64,000 nt of DNA, taken from the NCBI RefSeq assembly GCF_023821985.2, contig NZ_CP098805.1, positions 2,666,001-2,730,000 of the forward strand. The letters run 5' to 3'. The translations under genes and the position numbers were made by a program. Positions 46,222-54,906 of this stretch are shown piece after piece. Within the stretch, counting starts at the first letter, position 1. Each line of letters begins with the position of its first letter. Source of the DNA: Dyadobacter chenhuakuii (GTDB lineage: Bacteria; Bacteroidota; Bacteroidia; Cytophagales; Spirosomataceae). Below the pieces are notes generated by a model. It worked only from the letters and a program-made list of their open reading frames with translations, was not told where the DNA came from and ran no database searches.

Positions 46222-46396
46222 TTTCCAACTAGTGTGTTACCTGTTTAAAGCCACAGCTAATAAAGTCAATTCATGCCAAAACAATCCCTGTCAACAGCTT
46301 ATGTAAAATTTTTCAGATATTTTTAGTGTCAAATATTTGATATTTAAAATAACAATATTATTTTTACATCAAGGTTACACTTCATCAGCAAAAATT

Positions 46397-47044
46397 ATGA
46401 AACGGGTCCACATCGACAACAACCATTGGAATACACTGGCCAGCATCAGGCATCACATGTATGAATATCTCCTGGTATTTTCTTGTGATAAGGTGACGGA
46501 AGCATTGCTTCATAATGTGAAGCGTTATTTTGAGGAAAATTATGGGTGCGCCTATGCTGCGAACCTGGTGCCGCACCTTACGCTCTTCAAATGTACGATT
46601 CATGAAAACAAAGTGGATCGCATTATCCAGGGATTCGAGAAAGTGGCCCGCCATACATCTCCATTGTCCATTTCGCTGACGCAATTCAAGAAGTACGAAT
46701 ACGGCAAATTTTATGTTGATCTGGAAACAACGGCGTCCGATCAGGTGCTTGATCTGACTAAAAAGTTAAAATCAGAAATAGGCCGGCACGTGCGGCAATG
46801 GGCGCCCGGCGAAAATCATTTTTGTGAGGATCCGCATTTCACCATTGCAAGGAATATGAGCGCCTTGCAAACCGCCAAGGCAGCCATAGATTGGCTTTAT
46901 CGCGAGTTCCTGGCATCATTTCAAGCCAGCGAAATGGTTCTCCTTAGGAGATCACTGGTTACAGGCTCTAAATACGAGCAAATCGCAAACTTCCCACTTC
47001 TTGGAGTTCCAGGAGGCAGTTATACACAAGGTTCACTGTTTTGA
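46397..47044 (+). CDS. 2H phosphoesterase (2'-5' RNA ligase-like)
   Basis: The ATG at 46397 gives 215 residues; the frame extends upstream to 46337 but the added residues look non-coding. The two signature motifs of the 2H superfamily are present and well spaced: H60-L-T62 in VPHLTLF and H147-F-T149 in DPHFTIA. These histidines act on cyclic phosphodiester or 2'-5' linkages in RNA or nucleotides. The protein has no signal peptide and is cytoplasmic. There is no RNA-repair gene near it, so its substrate cannot be deduced. A hairpin follows the stop codon. Confidence 0.82.
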   Translation: MKRVHIDNNHWNTLASIRHHMYEYLLVFSCDKVTEALLHNVKRYFEENYGCAYAANLVPHLTLFKCTIHENKVDRIIQGFEKVARHTSPLSISLTQFKKYEYGKFYVDLETTASDQVLDLTKKLKSEIGRHVRQWAPGENHFCEDPHFTIARNMSALQTAKAAIDWLYREFLASFQASEMVLLRRSLVTGSKYEQIANFPLLGVPGGSYTQGSLF

Positions 47045-47052
47045 ATGGTTAG

Positions 47053-47083
47053 GTTCATGGCGTGCGGGTGTCACGTCATGAAC
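47053..47083. terminator. Hairpin after the 2H phosphoesterase gene
   Basis: GTTCATGGCGTG (47053-47064) pairs with CACGTCATGAAC (47072-47083) with one mismatch around a 7-base loop, eight bases after the stop codon. No T-run follows, so termination is likely but not certain. Confidence 0.5.
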
Positions 47084-47263
47084 AACATTCAATAGTTAGC
47101 GTAAACAAAATACCAGGACTAGCCGCATATATGGGGTAACAACCTGTGTGGAGTAACAAAATTCATTAGTAGGCGGCTCAGCAATGAGTAAATGTTTAAA
47201 TTGCGTAAGGACGACAGTATAATTAAGGCTGTTGATCCCGCAAAACCTGAACCAGCTACGTTT

Positions 47264-49132
47264 ATGAAATTACGTCTCCTACTTAATTTGTCTCTCCTCA
47301 GCATATGTGCTTTTGCAGCAAATGGTCAGTCTTTTAACAACTTTCCGGTTACCACGCAAAAACCTCCTTTGCATGCCAAGCACTGGATCGGCATTACCGG
47401 AAAACCGCTGGCGGCTACGGCGGGAGCGATGATTTTTAGTAAAGGCGGAAATGCGATTGACGCTTCCTGCGCAATGCTGGCAGCAACCTGCACCATGTGG
47501 GATGTGCTGAGCTGGGGCGGTGAAACGCAGGCGCTGATCTACAATCCAAAAACGAAAAAAGTAATCGCAATCAATGCGATGGGTGTTGCTCCGACCGGGG
47601 CAACCGCTGATTTTTTCAAAAACAAGGGCATGAAATACCCACCGGAATATGGGCCATTGGCGGCAACAACGCCGGGAACGGCTGGTGGTTTAATGACGAT
47701 GCTGGCAGAATATGGTTCAATGTCCCTGAAAGAAGTGCTCTCACCAGCAATGCAACTGGCGGAAGGATATCCCATCGAAGCACAGACTGCCAATGCGATC
47801 GAAAGAGATAAGGCCGAAATAAAAAAGTGGCCATATTCCGCCAAAGTGTTTCTGCCACATCTCGGTTCAAAACGGGAGGCGCCGGACGCGGGTGAAATAT
47901 TTGTTCAGAAAGACTTGCTGGCGACATTGCAAAAACTGGTTGACACAGAACAGGAAGCATTAAAAAAGGGTAAGAGCCGGAAAGAAGCGATCTATGCAGC
48001 TTACGACCGTTTTTATAAAGGTGACATTGCCAAAGAAATCGCCAGAGGTACGCAGGAACAAGGCGGCCTGATCACAGAACAGGACATGGCCAATTGGAAA
48101 GTCAAGATCGAGGAACCGCTGATGACTTCTTACAGAGGGATCGATGTCTATAAAATGCAGCAATGGACGCAGGGCCCTGTGTTGTTGCAGACTTTGAATA
48201 TGCTGGAAAACTTCGATCTGAAAAGTATGGGCTACAACTCATCGCGATACGTGCACACGTTGTATCAGACCATGAACCTGGCTTTTGCCGACCGGGACTT
48301 TTACTATGGTGATCCGGCTTTTGCACCTGAGGAACCGATGAAAGGTTTGCTTTCGAAAGAATATGCCAAGGAAAGAATTAAGCAGATCAATTGGGAAACG
48401 AATGATGCAAAGGCACTTCCCGGAGATCCGTATCCATTCGAGGGAAAGAAAAATCCTTATGCAGATCAAATTAAGTCATGGGGAAATTTCCATGCTTCGC
48501 TTAACCGTAACGCGAACGGATTAAGTAAAGAATATATGGATGAGTTCACAGCGGGGACGACATCTGTGGAAGCAGCCGATGAAGAAGGCTGGGTGGTAAG
48601 CATTACGCCCAGTGGCGGATGGGTGCCTGCCTGCATTGCAGGCAATACAGGTGTGGGATTGAGCCAGCGTATGCAATCATTCGTTCTGGATGCGAATGAA
48701 AACCCGTTCAATGTTGTAGAGCCGGGCAAACGGCCGCGGGTTACCTTGACGCCAAGCCTTGCGCTGAAAGATGGAAAGCCATTTTTGTCATTTGCAAAAC
48801 AAGCCGGGGATGAACAGGACCAGTTGCTGCTGCAATTCTTTCTGAATATGGTGGAGTTTGGCATGACGGTGCAGGAGGCTACGGAAGCACCCAGCTTTAA
48901 GACCTTGCAAATGTATGCAAGCTTTGGAGCACATGAAAAAGAGCCGGGCGGGCTTATACTCAACCAAGCCATGCCCGATTGGTCCCGAAAAGAACTTACC
49001 AGAATGGGTTACAAGCTTTACTTTCAGCCGAGAACAAGCGGACCGATCAATGCGATCTATTTTGACTGGCAACATAAAACCTTCTGGGGCGGATCCAGCA
49101 ACCACGGGGAAGATTATGGCATTGGCTGGTGA
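47264..49132 (+). CDS. Gamma-glutamyltransferase family protein
   Basis: The ATG at 47264 starts a signal peptide (LLLNLSLLSICAFAANGQ) and gives 622 residues; the frame opens earlier at 47192 with non-signal sequence. The N-terminal large-subunit region carries AATAGAMIFSKGGNAIDASC, as in the family. The autocatalytic cleavage/nucleophile site is expected at Thr432 in AGTTSVEAADEEG; the residue pair usually read as TH is TT-S here. The glycine-rich oxyanion segment is ITPSGGWVP and the C-terminal motif includes RPRVTLTPSLAL. Family enzymes cleave gamma-glutamyl bonds, for example of glutathione, in the periplasm. The changed motif may mean altered substrate or reduced transferase activity. 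Confidence 0.88.
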   Translation: MKLRLLLNLSLLSICAFAANGQSFNNFPVTTQKPPLHAKHWIGITGKPLAATAGAMIFSKGGNAIDASCAMLAATCTMWDVLSWGGETQALIYNPKTKKVIAINAMGVAPTGATADFFKNKGMKYPPEYGPLAATTPGTAGGLMTMLAEYGSMSLKEVLSPAMQLAEGYPIEAQTANAIERDKAEIKKWPYSAKVFLPHLGSKREAPDAGEIFVQKDLLATLQKLVDTEQEALKKGKSRKEAIYAAYDRFYKGDIAKEIARGTQEQGGLITEQDMANWKVKIEEPLMTSYRGIDVYKMQQWTQGPVLLQTLNMLENFDLKSMGYNSSRYVHTLYQTMNLAFADRDFYYGDPAFAPEEPMKGLLSKEYAKERIKQINWETNDAKALPGDPYPFEGKKNPYADQIKSWGNFHASLNRNANGLSKEYMDEFTAGTTSVEAADEEGWVVSITPSGGWVPACIAGNTGVGLSQRMQSFVLDANENPFNVVEPGKRPRVTLTPSLALKDGKPFLSFAKQAGDEQDQLLLQFFLNMVEFGMTVQEATEAPSFKTLQMYASFGAHEKEPGGLILNQAMPDWSRKELTRMGYKLYFQPRTSGPINAIYFDWQHKTFWGGSSNHGEDYGIGW

Positions 49133-49154
49133 TCCCTATTAAAAATCGGGATCA
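49130..49154. terminator. Hairpin after the gamma-glutamyltransferase gene
   Basis: TGATCCC (49130-49136) and GGGATCA (49148-49154) are perfectly complementary around an 11-base AT-rich loop; the stem overlaps the stop codon. It probably separates the transferase transcript from the purine permease gene. Confidence 0.45.
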
Positions 49155-49217
49155 TACCAACCGGCACAGCGGGTTGCCATTTCCTGTTGAGCATTTTTTT
49201 AAACAAAGCGCAATCAA

Positions 49218-49225
49218 TATCTTTG
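49218..49225 (+). promoter_or_regulatory. Candidate -7 element for the purine permease gene
   Basis: TATCTTTG matches the Bacteroidota -7 consensus TAnnTTTG and ends 16 bases before the permease ATG. No TTG is found at the expected -33 distance, so support is weak. Confidence 0.4.
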
Positions 49226-49241
49226 AAATAAACCGATACGT

Positions 49242-50540
49242 ATGTTTTCCGCTGCTGACTTAAAGAAACATAACACTTCATTGTCCACTGAAATTCTTGC
49301 AGGAGTGTCGTCGTTTCTGGCCACAGCGTATATTATCGTAGTCAACCCATCCATATTAAGCCAAACGGGTATGCCATTTTCGGCAGTGCTGACGGCCACA
49401 ATTCTGGTTGCTTTTTTCAGCAGCTTAATGATGGGTTTGTATGCAAATAATCCGATCCTGGTTGCGCCGGGAATGGGGTTGAATGCATTTTTTACATTCA
49501 CAGCAGTCTTTACCGAGAAACTGAGCTGGCAAGTTGCGCTGGGGACTGTGTTCTGGTCGGGTATTTTTTTCCTGTTGCTATCGTTTTTTAATGTGCGCGC
49601 CTACATTTTAAAGGCCATTCCAAAATCGCTGCGGTTTGCCATAGCGGCCGGAATCGGCCTTTTTATTACATTAATAGGCTTTGCAAATGCCAAATTCATC
49701 GTTGCCCATCCCGCAACGATGGTGGGTTTGGGCAAATTAAATGCTTCGTCGTTGACATTTGCCGCGGGATTATTAATTACGGTCGTTCTTTTGATTAAAA
49801 ATATTAAAGGCAGCATTCTTATCGGCATTGTTTTAACGAGCCTGCTCGCCTGGCCGATCGGACGCTGGTGGGGCGGAACGGAGACCATTATCAACATCGA
49901 CACCATTGTTTCACAACCTGATTTCAGCCTGCTTTTCGAGCTGGATATGGTCAATTCACTGAAATGGAGCCTGGCCCCTATTATCCTGGCATTTGTTTTC
50001 ACGGATATGTTCGACAGTCTTTCCACATTCGTAGGACTCGCCGAAGCGGCGGAACTGCTGGATGAGAACGGCGAACCCAGGAACATTAAAAGATCACTCG
50101 TTACCGACGCCTTTTCCACCACCATCGCTGGATTGGTCGGCAGCAGCCCGGGAACTGCATACATTGAATCGGCCGTAGGCATTGAGCAAGGTGGAAAAAC
50201 AGGCCTTACCGCTGTTGCGGGAGCGATTCTCTTTCTTCCTTTTCTTTTTTTATCGCCATTATTAAGCGCTATTCCGGCTATTGCAACTGCTCCGGCCCTT
50301 GTATTGGTGGGCGTTTTTATGATGAAACCAGTTGTCAAGATCAATTGGGGGAACCTGAGCGAAGCGTTTCCAGCATTTTTTGCGATGGTGCTGATTCCAT
50401 TTACTTACTCCATTACGCAAGGAATTATCTGGGGATTTTTGAGCTGGACCGCACTGCATATTGCAACGGGAAAGATCAGGGAAATCAGTCTGGCGCTCTG
50501 GATCATTGACATTTTTGCCATTCTGGCGCTCATTCTCTAA
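49242..50540 (+). CDS. NCS2-family purine permease (AzgA-like)
   Basis: This 432-residue inner-membrane protein has about 12-14 hydrophobic segments. The N-terminus EILAGVSSFLATAYIIVVNP and NPILVAPGMGLNAFFTF are signatures of the AzgA/GhxP branch of the NCS2 family, which imports adenine, guanine and hypoxanthine with protons. Further family motifs are FTDMFDSLSTFVGLAEAAEL and SSPGTAYIESAVGIEQGGKT. The next gene, an exported MTA/SAH nucleosidase, begins 6 bases after its stop, suggesting co-transcription and a shared role: the nucleosidase would release adenine for this permease to import. The exact base preference is inferred. Confidence 0.92.
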   Translation: MFSAADLKKHNTSLSTEILAGVSSFLATAYIIVVNPSILSQTGMPFSAVLTATILVAFFSSLMMGLYANNPILVAPGMGLNAFFTFTAVFTEKLSWQVALGTVFWSGIFFLLLSFFNVRAYILKAIPKSLRFAIAAGIGLFITLIGFANAKFIVAHPATMVGLGKLNASSLTFAAGLLITVVLLIKNIKGSILIGIVLTSLLAWPIGRWWGGTETIINIDTIVSQPDFSLLFELDMVNSLKWSLAPIILAFVFTDMFDSLSTFVGLAEAAELLDENGEPRNIKRSLVTDAFSTTIAGLVGSSPGTAYIESAVGIEQGGKTGLTAVAGAILFLPFLFLSPLLSAIPAIATAPALVLVGVFMMKPVVKINWGNLSEAFPAFFAMVLIPFTYSITQGIIWGFLSWTALHIATGKIREISLALWIIDIFAILALIL

Positions 50541-50546
50541 CTTTTT

Positions 50547-51353
50547 ATGAAAAAATCACTCCTTATTTTTCTTCTCTTATTTTTACAAATCACAAACATT
50601 AATGCGCAGAGCGTAACGGGCGTTCTTGGTGCATTTCCTCCTGAGCTGGTGTTGCTGCAAAGCAGAATGGAGGAGAAAAAAGACACGATCATACAGCAGA
50701 TCCGCTTTACAAAAGGCAAATTAAATGGCCGTCAGATCGTATTGGCGCAAACGGGGATCGGGAAGGTGAATGCTGCGATCACTACGACTTTGATGATCGA
50801 ACATTTCAAGCCACGCGAAATTATCTTTTCCGGAATTGCGGGCGGCATTGACCCTGCGCTTAACCCAGGCGACATAGTGATTGGGACACATGTGACCTAC
50901 CACGATTTTGGTATGGCCGAAGACAACGGGATGCAATATTGGTCTACTAAAAACCCGGCAACAATGTTGGAAAACCCAAGGTCATTTGTTTGTGACAGTA
51001 CATTGGTTAAGAAGGCGTTAGCCGTTTCTAAGGGACTTACATTCTCGAAGATCAAACGAGACAACGGCAGTTTCGAACCGGCTGTAAAGCAGGGAATTAT
51101 TGTCACGGGCGATGTTTTTGTCTCTTCTGAAATTATCACGAAACGCCTCCGTGAAGAGCTGAATGCCGCTGCAACTGAGATGGAAGGTGCTGCTATTGCC
51201 CAAACTTGTTACCAACAAAACACACCTTTCCTGATCATCCGCAGCCTGAGCGACAATGCCAATGAAAAAGCGCAAAATGACATTATGGCTTTTTACGACA
51301 TTGCCGCTCACAACGCCGCCACACTTGTAATGGCTGTCGTCGGGAAAATGTAA
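50547..51353 (+). CDS. Exported 5'-methylthioadenosine/S-adenosylhomocysteine nucleosidase-like protein
   Basis: The 268-residue protein is a PNP/UDP-family nucleosidase preceded by a clear signal peptide (SLLIFLLLFLQITNINAQ), unlike the cytoplasmic enzyme of E. coli. The MTAN active-site set is kept: Glu33 in GAFPPELVLL (matching Glu12 of E. coli), the glutamate of ATEMEGAAIAQ and the aspartate of RSLSDNAN (matching Glu174 and Asp197). Other landmarks are QTGIGKVNAAITTTL and GIAGGIDPALNPGDIVIG. The enzyme should split MTA or SAH into adenine and a thioribose compound in the periplasm. It follows the NCS2 permease by 6 bases. Other nucleosides are possible substrates. Confidence 0.87.
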   Translation: MKKSLLIFLLLFLQITNINAQSVTGVLGAFPPELVLLQSRMEEKKDTIIQQIRFTKGKLNGRQIVLAQTGIGKVNAAITTTLMIEHFKPREIIFSGIAGGIDPALNPGDIVIGTHVTYHDFGMAEDNGMQYWSTKNPATMLENPRSFVCDSTLVKKALAVSKGLTFSKIKRDNGSFEPAVKQGIIVTGDVFVSSEIITKRLREELNAAATEMEGAAIAQTCYQQNTPFLIIRSLSDNANEKAQNDIMAFYDIAAHNAATLVMAVVGKM

Positions 51354-51364
51354 ATGTGCTGTTA

Positions 51365-52129
51365 TTATGCCCAGATATCGTTGCTGGCCGTTAAAATGAT
51401 CGGCGCGCCGTCGGTTACCACGATTGTGTGCTCGTGCTGAGCCATGAAACCGCCTTTGTCCCCTACCGTTGTCCAGCCGTCGCCTGTTTCCACGGCCAGC
51501 GATGAACGTGTTGAAATAAACGTTTCGATGGCAACAACTGAATTTTTCTTGAAGCGCCTCGTATTAGAACGATCGCGGTAATTGGCAATTTCGGACGGTT
51601 CTTCGTGCAGATGCCGTCCTATTCCATGGCCATTCAAGTTTTTGATCACCTTATAACCGCGTTTTCTGGCTTCTGATTCTATTAAAAAACCGATATCCGA
51701 GATTCTTACGCCGCCTTTGATGTTGCTGATCGCCTTTTTCAGGATTTGTTTGGAGGCGTCCACAAGCTGCTGATGCCCGTTTGTATCTGGTCCCAACACA
51801 AATGATCCGCCGTTATCAGACCAGTAGCCACCCACTTCTGCCGAAACATCAATGTTCACCAGATCGCCATCGCGCAAGATCGTTCTGTCCGTTGGGATGC
51901 CGTGGCAAAACTCATTGTTAACGCTGATACACGTCCAGCCGGGAAAGCCATAAGCAAGGTTAGGCGCTGATTTTGCCCCAAATTCTTTAAAAAGCCCAGC
52001 CCCGAAATTGTCGAGTTCTTTGGTTGTCATTCCGGGTTTTGCAAACGCCGTCATTCTTTTCAGGATTACGGCAACCACTTCACTCGCACGCTGCATTCCC
52101 GTTAATTCTTCTTCTTTGGTAATCGACAT
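51365..52129 (-). CDS. map: Type I methionine aminopeptidase
   Basis: The 254-residue cytoplasmic enzyme removes the initiator methionine from new proteins. The five metal ligands are identifiable: Asp94 (VNIDVSAE), Asp105 (YWSDNGGSF), His168 (LNGHGIGRHLHEEP), Glu202 (AIETFIS) and Glu233 (AQHEHTIVVTD). His76 in NNEFCHGIP is the substrate-binding histidine. Length fits the type Ia form without the N-terminal zinc-finger extension. The segment around the second aspartate reads SDNGGSF instead of the common GDTSRTF, so this may be a second, divergent copy rather than the housekeeping enzyme. It is upstream of the orphan HsdS-like gene only in map order; transcription runs away from that gene. 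Confidence 0.9.
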   Translation of the reverse strand: MSITKEEELTGMQRASEVVAVILKRMTAFAKPGMTTKELDNFGAGLFKEFGAKSAPNLAYGFPGWTCISVNNEFCHGIPTDRTILRDGDLVNIDVSAEVGGYWSDNGGSFVLGPDTNGHQQLVDASKQILKKAISNIKGGVRISDIGFLIESEARKRGYKVIKNLNGHGIGRHLHEEPSEIANYRDRSNTRRFKKNSVVAIETFISTRSSLAVETGDGWTTVGDKGGFMAQHEHTIVVTDGAPIILTASNDIWA

Positions 52130-52191
52130 ATCTTAATTGTAAAATCCCCGATACTTATTCGCCCCTAACATAAGCAGACAAATGTGCTTAG

Positions 52192-52725
52192 TCAAGCACG
52201 GATATGAAAATCGAGCAATTGTTTCTGGTGTTCTATTGTGGGAACAAGGATTTTCAACCGCTTCAAATCTTCTATACTCACGTAATAAACACTGCCTTTT
52301 TGTTTTGCGATCCGGTGAATGTTTCCTTCCAGACGTAATTGGGTAAGCATTAGTAACAGAAAATGGCTGTTCACGCGCTCATTGGCAACAATGCGCAGAT
52401 ATTTGGTATGTAAAACAAAATGGGGAAGATCGTAAAGGACACAATTGCCAAGCTGGCTGGAACTGCTGTTATGGGTAAATATAATGTCGCCATGCAGGAA
52501 ACCGAACTTCTTTTTCTCGCGCTCGGAAACGCGCATATATTTCTGTTCTCCCAGGATAATGCTGTCGCCAACCAGTTTTTCAATGAGTGTGAATGGTTGT
52601 AAATTTTCGTCGGGCCATTCAAACTGAGCATATTGGCATCCCGTCGTGATTGTTGCCACAGCGCCCAGCTCTGCCTCCTCGCAGTCTTCAAAATCAAAAT
52701 ACTTTATGGATTTCAACAGTTCCAT
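52192..52725 (-). CDS. Orphan HsdS-like target-recognition domain protein
   Basis: This 177-residue protein resembles half of a type I restriction specificity subunit. The start ELGAVATITTGCQYAQF is like the first strand of an HsdS target-recognition domain, and GDIIFTHNSSSSQLGNCVLY, VLHTKYLRIVAN and NIHRIAKQKGSVYYVSIEDL-type segments follow the TRD order. The end (KRLKILVPTIEHQKQLLDF) matches the beginning of the coiled-coil spacer, then stops. No hsdM or hsdR gene is near. It lies between map and a LytTR pair, 62 bases upstream of map on the same strand. It may be a relic, a stand-alone DNA-binding protein or a partner of a distant system. Confidence 0.75.
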   Translation of the reverse strand: MELLKSIKYFDFEDCEEAELGAVATITTGCQYAQFEWPDENLQPFTLIEKLVGDSIILGEQKYMRVSEREKKKFGFLHGDIIFTHNSSSSQLGNCVLYDLPHFVLHTKYLRIVANERVNSHFLLLMLTQLRLEGNIHRIAKQKGSVYYVSIEDLKRLKILVPTIEHQKQLLDFHIRA

Positions 52726-52880
52726 CGTTTTCCCCAGTCATCAAAATGTGTCCGCTCGTACATTAAAGCGCTTCATAAGATAGCCGGATAAGGAAAGGAA
52801 TGGAAGAAGGCAGGAGCTGAATGCCGGGAATTTTGGCCTGAATGACAGTTATATCGGATTTAAGGAATGCATCAATGATG

Positions 52881-53639
52881 CTATTTACCGAGCCAATCCT
52901 TGAATGCAGCGATGCGATCCAGGCTTACAGTCACTTCAACTCGTGGCGTAGGCTCGATTTCCACGACCATTTTGCCCATGGGATGCTGATTCACCGACCG
53001 GATGGAATGTAAAGAGATCACTTGCGACCTGTTAACCCTGAAAAATCGATTCGGATCAAGCAATTCTACAAGCTTATCCAAACTGTAATCAAGGCTATAA
53101 AATTTCCCGTCTGTTGTGTTCAACAGCGTGGTCTTTCGCTCATAGGAAAAATAGGCGACTTGCGCCACCGCAATGCTCTGTAATCGCGTTCCGGCCGTGA
53201 CCATGAACCGCTCTTTATAGGCCGACTCCTTATAATTTTCCAGTAACCGCGCGAACCGATTTTCGGGCAACGTAGGTTTTACAATGGTTTTAAACTTGTC
53301 GATGGCCTCCGAAAGCTCCTGATAATCAATTGGTTTTAACAAATAATCGATACTGAATGTTTTGAAGGCCCTTAATGCATATTCGTTGAAAGCGGTTGTA
53401 AAAATAACCGGAACGGTTAGTTTCAGCTCTTCCAGAATACGGAATCCAAGATCGTCTTCCAGGTGAATGTCCATGAAGATCAGGTCTGGAAGCTCCGCAT
53501 TTTGTTTTGCAAAATATGCCAGCGTCTTTTCAACAGATCCGATTTTGTCGAGCACCCGGATCGTCTTGTCATACCTGTGAATGAGGTTTTCCAAGCGTTC
53601 GGCAGTCTGGCCTTCATCTTCAATGATCAATACTTTCAT
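52881..53639 (-). CDS. LytTR-type response regulator
   Basis: The 252-residue regulator has a receiver domain (about 1-120) with the acidic Glu7-Asp8-Glu9 cluster, phospho-acceptor Asp57 in LIFMDIHLEDD and the lysine in DYLLKPIDYQEL. A LytTR DNA-binding domain follows (about 145-245), with SIAVAQVAYFSYERKTTLLN and FFRVNRSQVISLHSIRSV. Its start overlaps the stop of the upstream kinase gene by 4 bases, so the two are translationally coupled. LytTR regulators in Bacteroidota control varied functions; the target is not evident here. Confidence 0.94.
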   Translation of the reverse strand: MKVLIIEDEGQTAERLENLIHRYDKTIRVLDKIGSVEKTLAYFAKQNAELPDLIFMDIHLEDDLGFRILEELKLTVPVIFTTAFNEYALRAFKTFSIDYLLKPIDYQELSEAIDKFKTIVKPTLPENRFARLLENYKESAYKERFMVTAGTRLQSIAVAQVAYFSYERKTTLLNTTDGKFYSLDYSLDKLVELLDPNRFFRVNRSQVISLHSIRSVNQHPMGKMVVEIEPTPRVEVTVSLDRIAAFKDWLGK

Positions 53640-54739
53640 GTCAGCAATGGGATTTTCACAACGAATGAACCGCCTGTTTCAGAGACCGTTACCGGCTCTT
53701 TGGTCAGCAATCCATATCTGCGGATAATGTTGGACAGTCCTATTTCAGCCGAAGCCGGCAGGTTGTTCCGCTTTCTGATGGGATTACTAATAATCAGCTG
53801 AAAATCAATCATTCCAATACTGATATGCAAAGGATTTTCCATCGACATTTGGTTGTGCTTCACTGCATTTTCAATGAGCAATTGCAATGTGAGCGGGGCG
53901 ATTTTGTATTGGTAATGGGCAGCAGCAGGGATTTCGATGTGCACATGCATCTTTTCCTCAAACCTCGATTTCAGTAAAAAAACATACGCTTCAATGAAAT
54001 CCAGCTCCGTTCTCAATGTTACCGATTCCAGATCGGAATGATCCAGTATATAACGGTAAGATTTGGATAACCTATTGACATACAACACCGATTGCTGCGG
54101 ATTCTTTTCAATGATAGAGGTCAGAATACTCAGGCTGTTAAACAAAAAATGAGGGCTTAGCTGATTTTTGAGTGCTATAAAGCGGGTTTGCAAATTCTCC
54201 TTTTCTAGCTGTGCGGCGCGCAAGCTTACTTGTTCCAGTTGTTCATTGCTGCGCTTGACCGAGACCATATAAATGGTCGCCAACATAGCCATCACCGTCA
54301 GGCCCGTATTGGCTTTTGCTTTTTGCTGACGGTTGAAAGGCTGTATTTCCTGTTCGGTCCTTTTGATGACGATCTGTAATTGCTGCGCCAGCAACATTTC
54401 CATATTGCGCCAAAGGAAAATGAATGCAAAATTGAATAACACCGCCAGCACCAAACCAACGGCATAGGTAAAAAGCCGCCTCGGAAACCTGAACGTAAAA
54501 GTTGCATCGAGCCTGCCGGATGAGTATTGTATGGCACCGATGATCGCGATCCATATCCTGAAAAACAGCAGGTTAACAGCGAATTCAGCAATCCAGAGCG
54601 GCATTTTATTTAAAATGGTCTCTCCGTCCAGCGCCACATTGCTTACAAATATCCGCACAGGCAGATAAATGCAGACAATCCCGGCCGCCAGCTGCCACTC
54701 CTGTTTTGAGAATAATGTTGAGACCGGAATTAATCGCAT
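53636..54739 (-). CDS. LytS/YehU-type membrane histidine kinase
   Basis: This 367-residue protein has about four membrane helices in the first 165 residues, including LAAGIVCIYLPVRIFV, FAVNLLFFRIWIAIIGAI and FTYAVGLVLAVLFNFAFIFL. The kinase core is of the His_kinase family: phospho-acceptor His197 in LKNQLSPHFLFNSLSIL, then YRYILDHSDLESVTLRTELD, and a short ATP-binding domain with LLIENAVKHN and GLSNIIRRYGLL. It forms a pair with the LytTR regulator through a 4-base overlap. There is no large periplasmic domain, so it probably senses a membrane-associated signal. Confidence 0.93.
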   Translation of the reverse strand: MRLIPVSTLFSKQEWQLAAGIVCIYLPVRIFVSNVALDGETILNKMPLWIAEFAVNLLFFRIWIAIIGAIQYSSGRLDATFTFRFPRRLFTYAVGLVLAVLFNFAFIFLWRNMEMLLAQQLQIVIKRTEQEIQPFNRQQKAKANTGLTVMAMLATIYMVSVKRSNEQLEQVSLRAAQLEKENLQTRFIALKNQLSPHFLFNSLSILTSIIEKNPQQSVLYVNRLSKSYRYILDHSDLESVTLRTELDFIEAYVFLLKSRFEEKMHVHIEIPAAAHYQYKIAPLTLQLLIENAVKHNQMSMENPLHISIGMIDFQLIISNPIRKRNNLPASAEIGLSNIIRRYGLLTKEPVTVSETGGSFVVKIPLLT

Positions 54740-54906
54740 AGCGGAAGCAGGACGGCGAGGGTTACGTGACAGTTCGAACCCGGACTATCATTATTTATGC
54801 CTGGAAATTTAATCTGCATGACTTGAATTGCATTTTTTCAAAAGTAAGTATAAATCTGAAAGTCCCAGGCTGTTATGCAACGGAATTGAAGTAGCGATGT
54901 GTCCTT

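Noticed and set aside
54760..54800. GTTCGAACCC sequence resembling a tRNA T-loop
   Set aside because: No acceptor stem, D-arm or anticodon arm could be folded around it.
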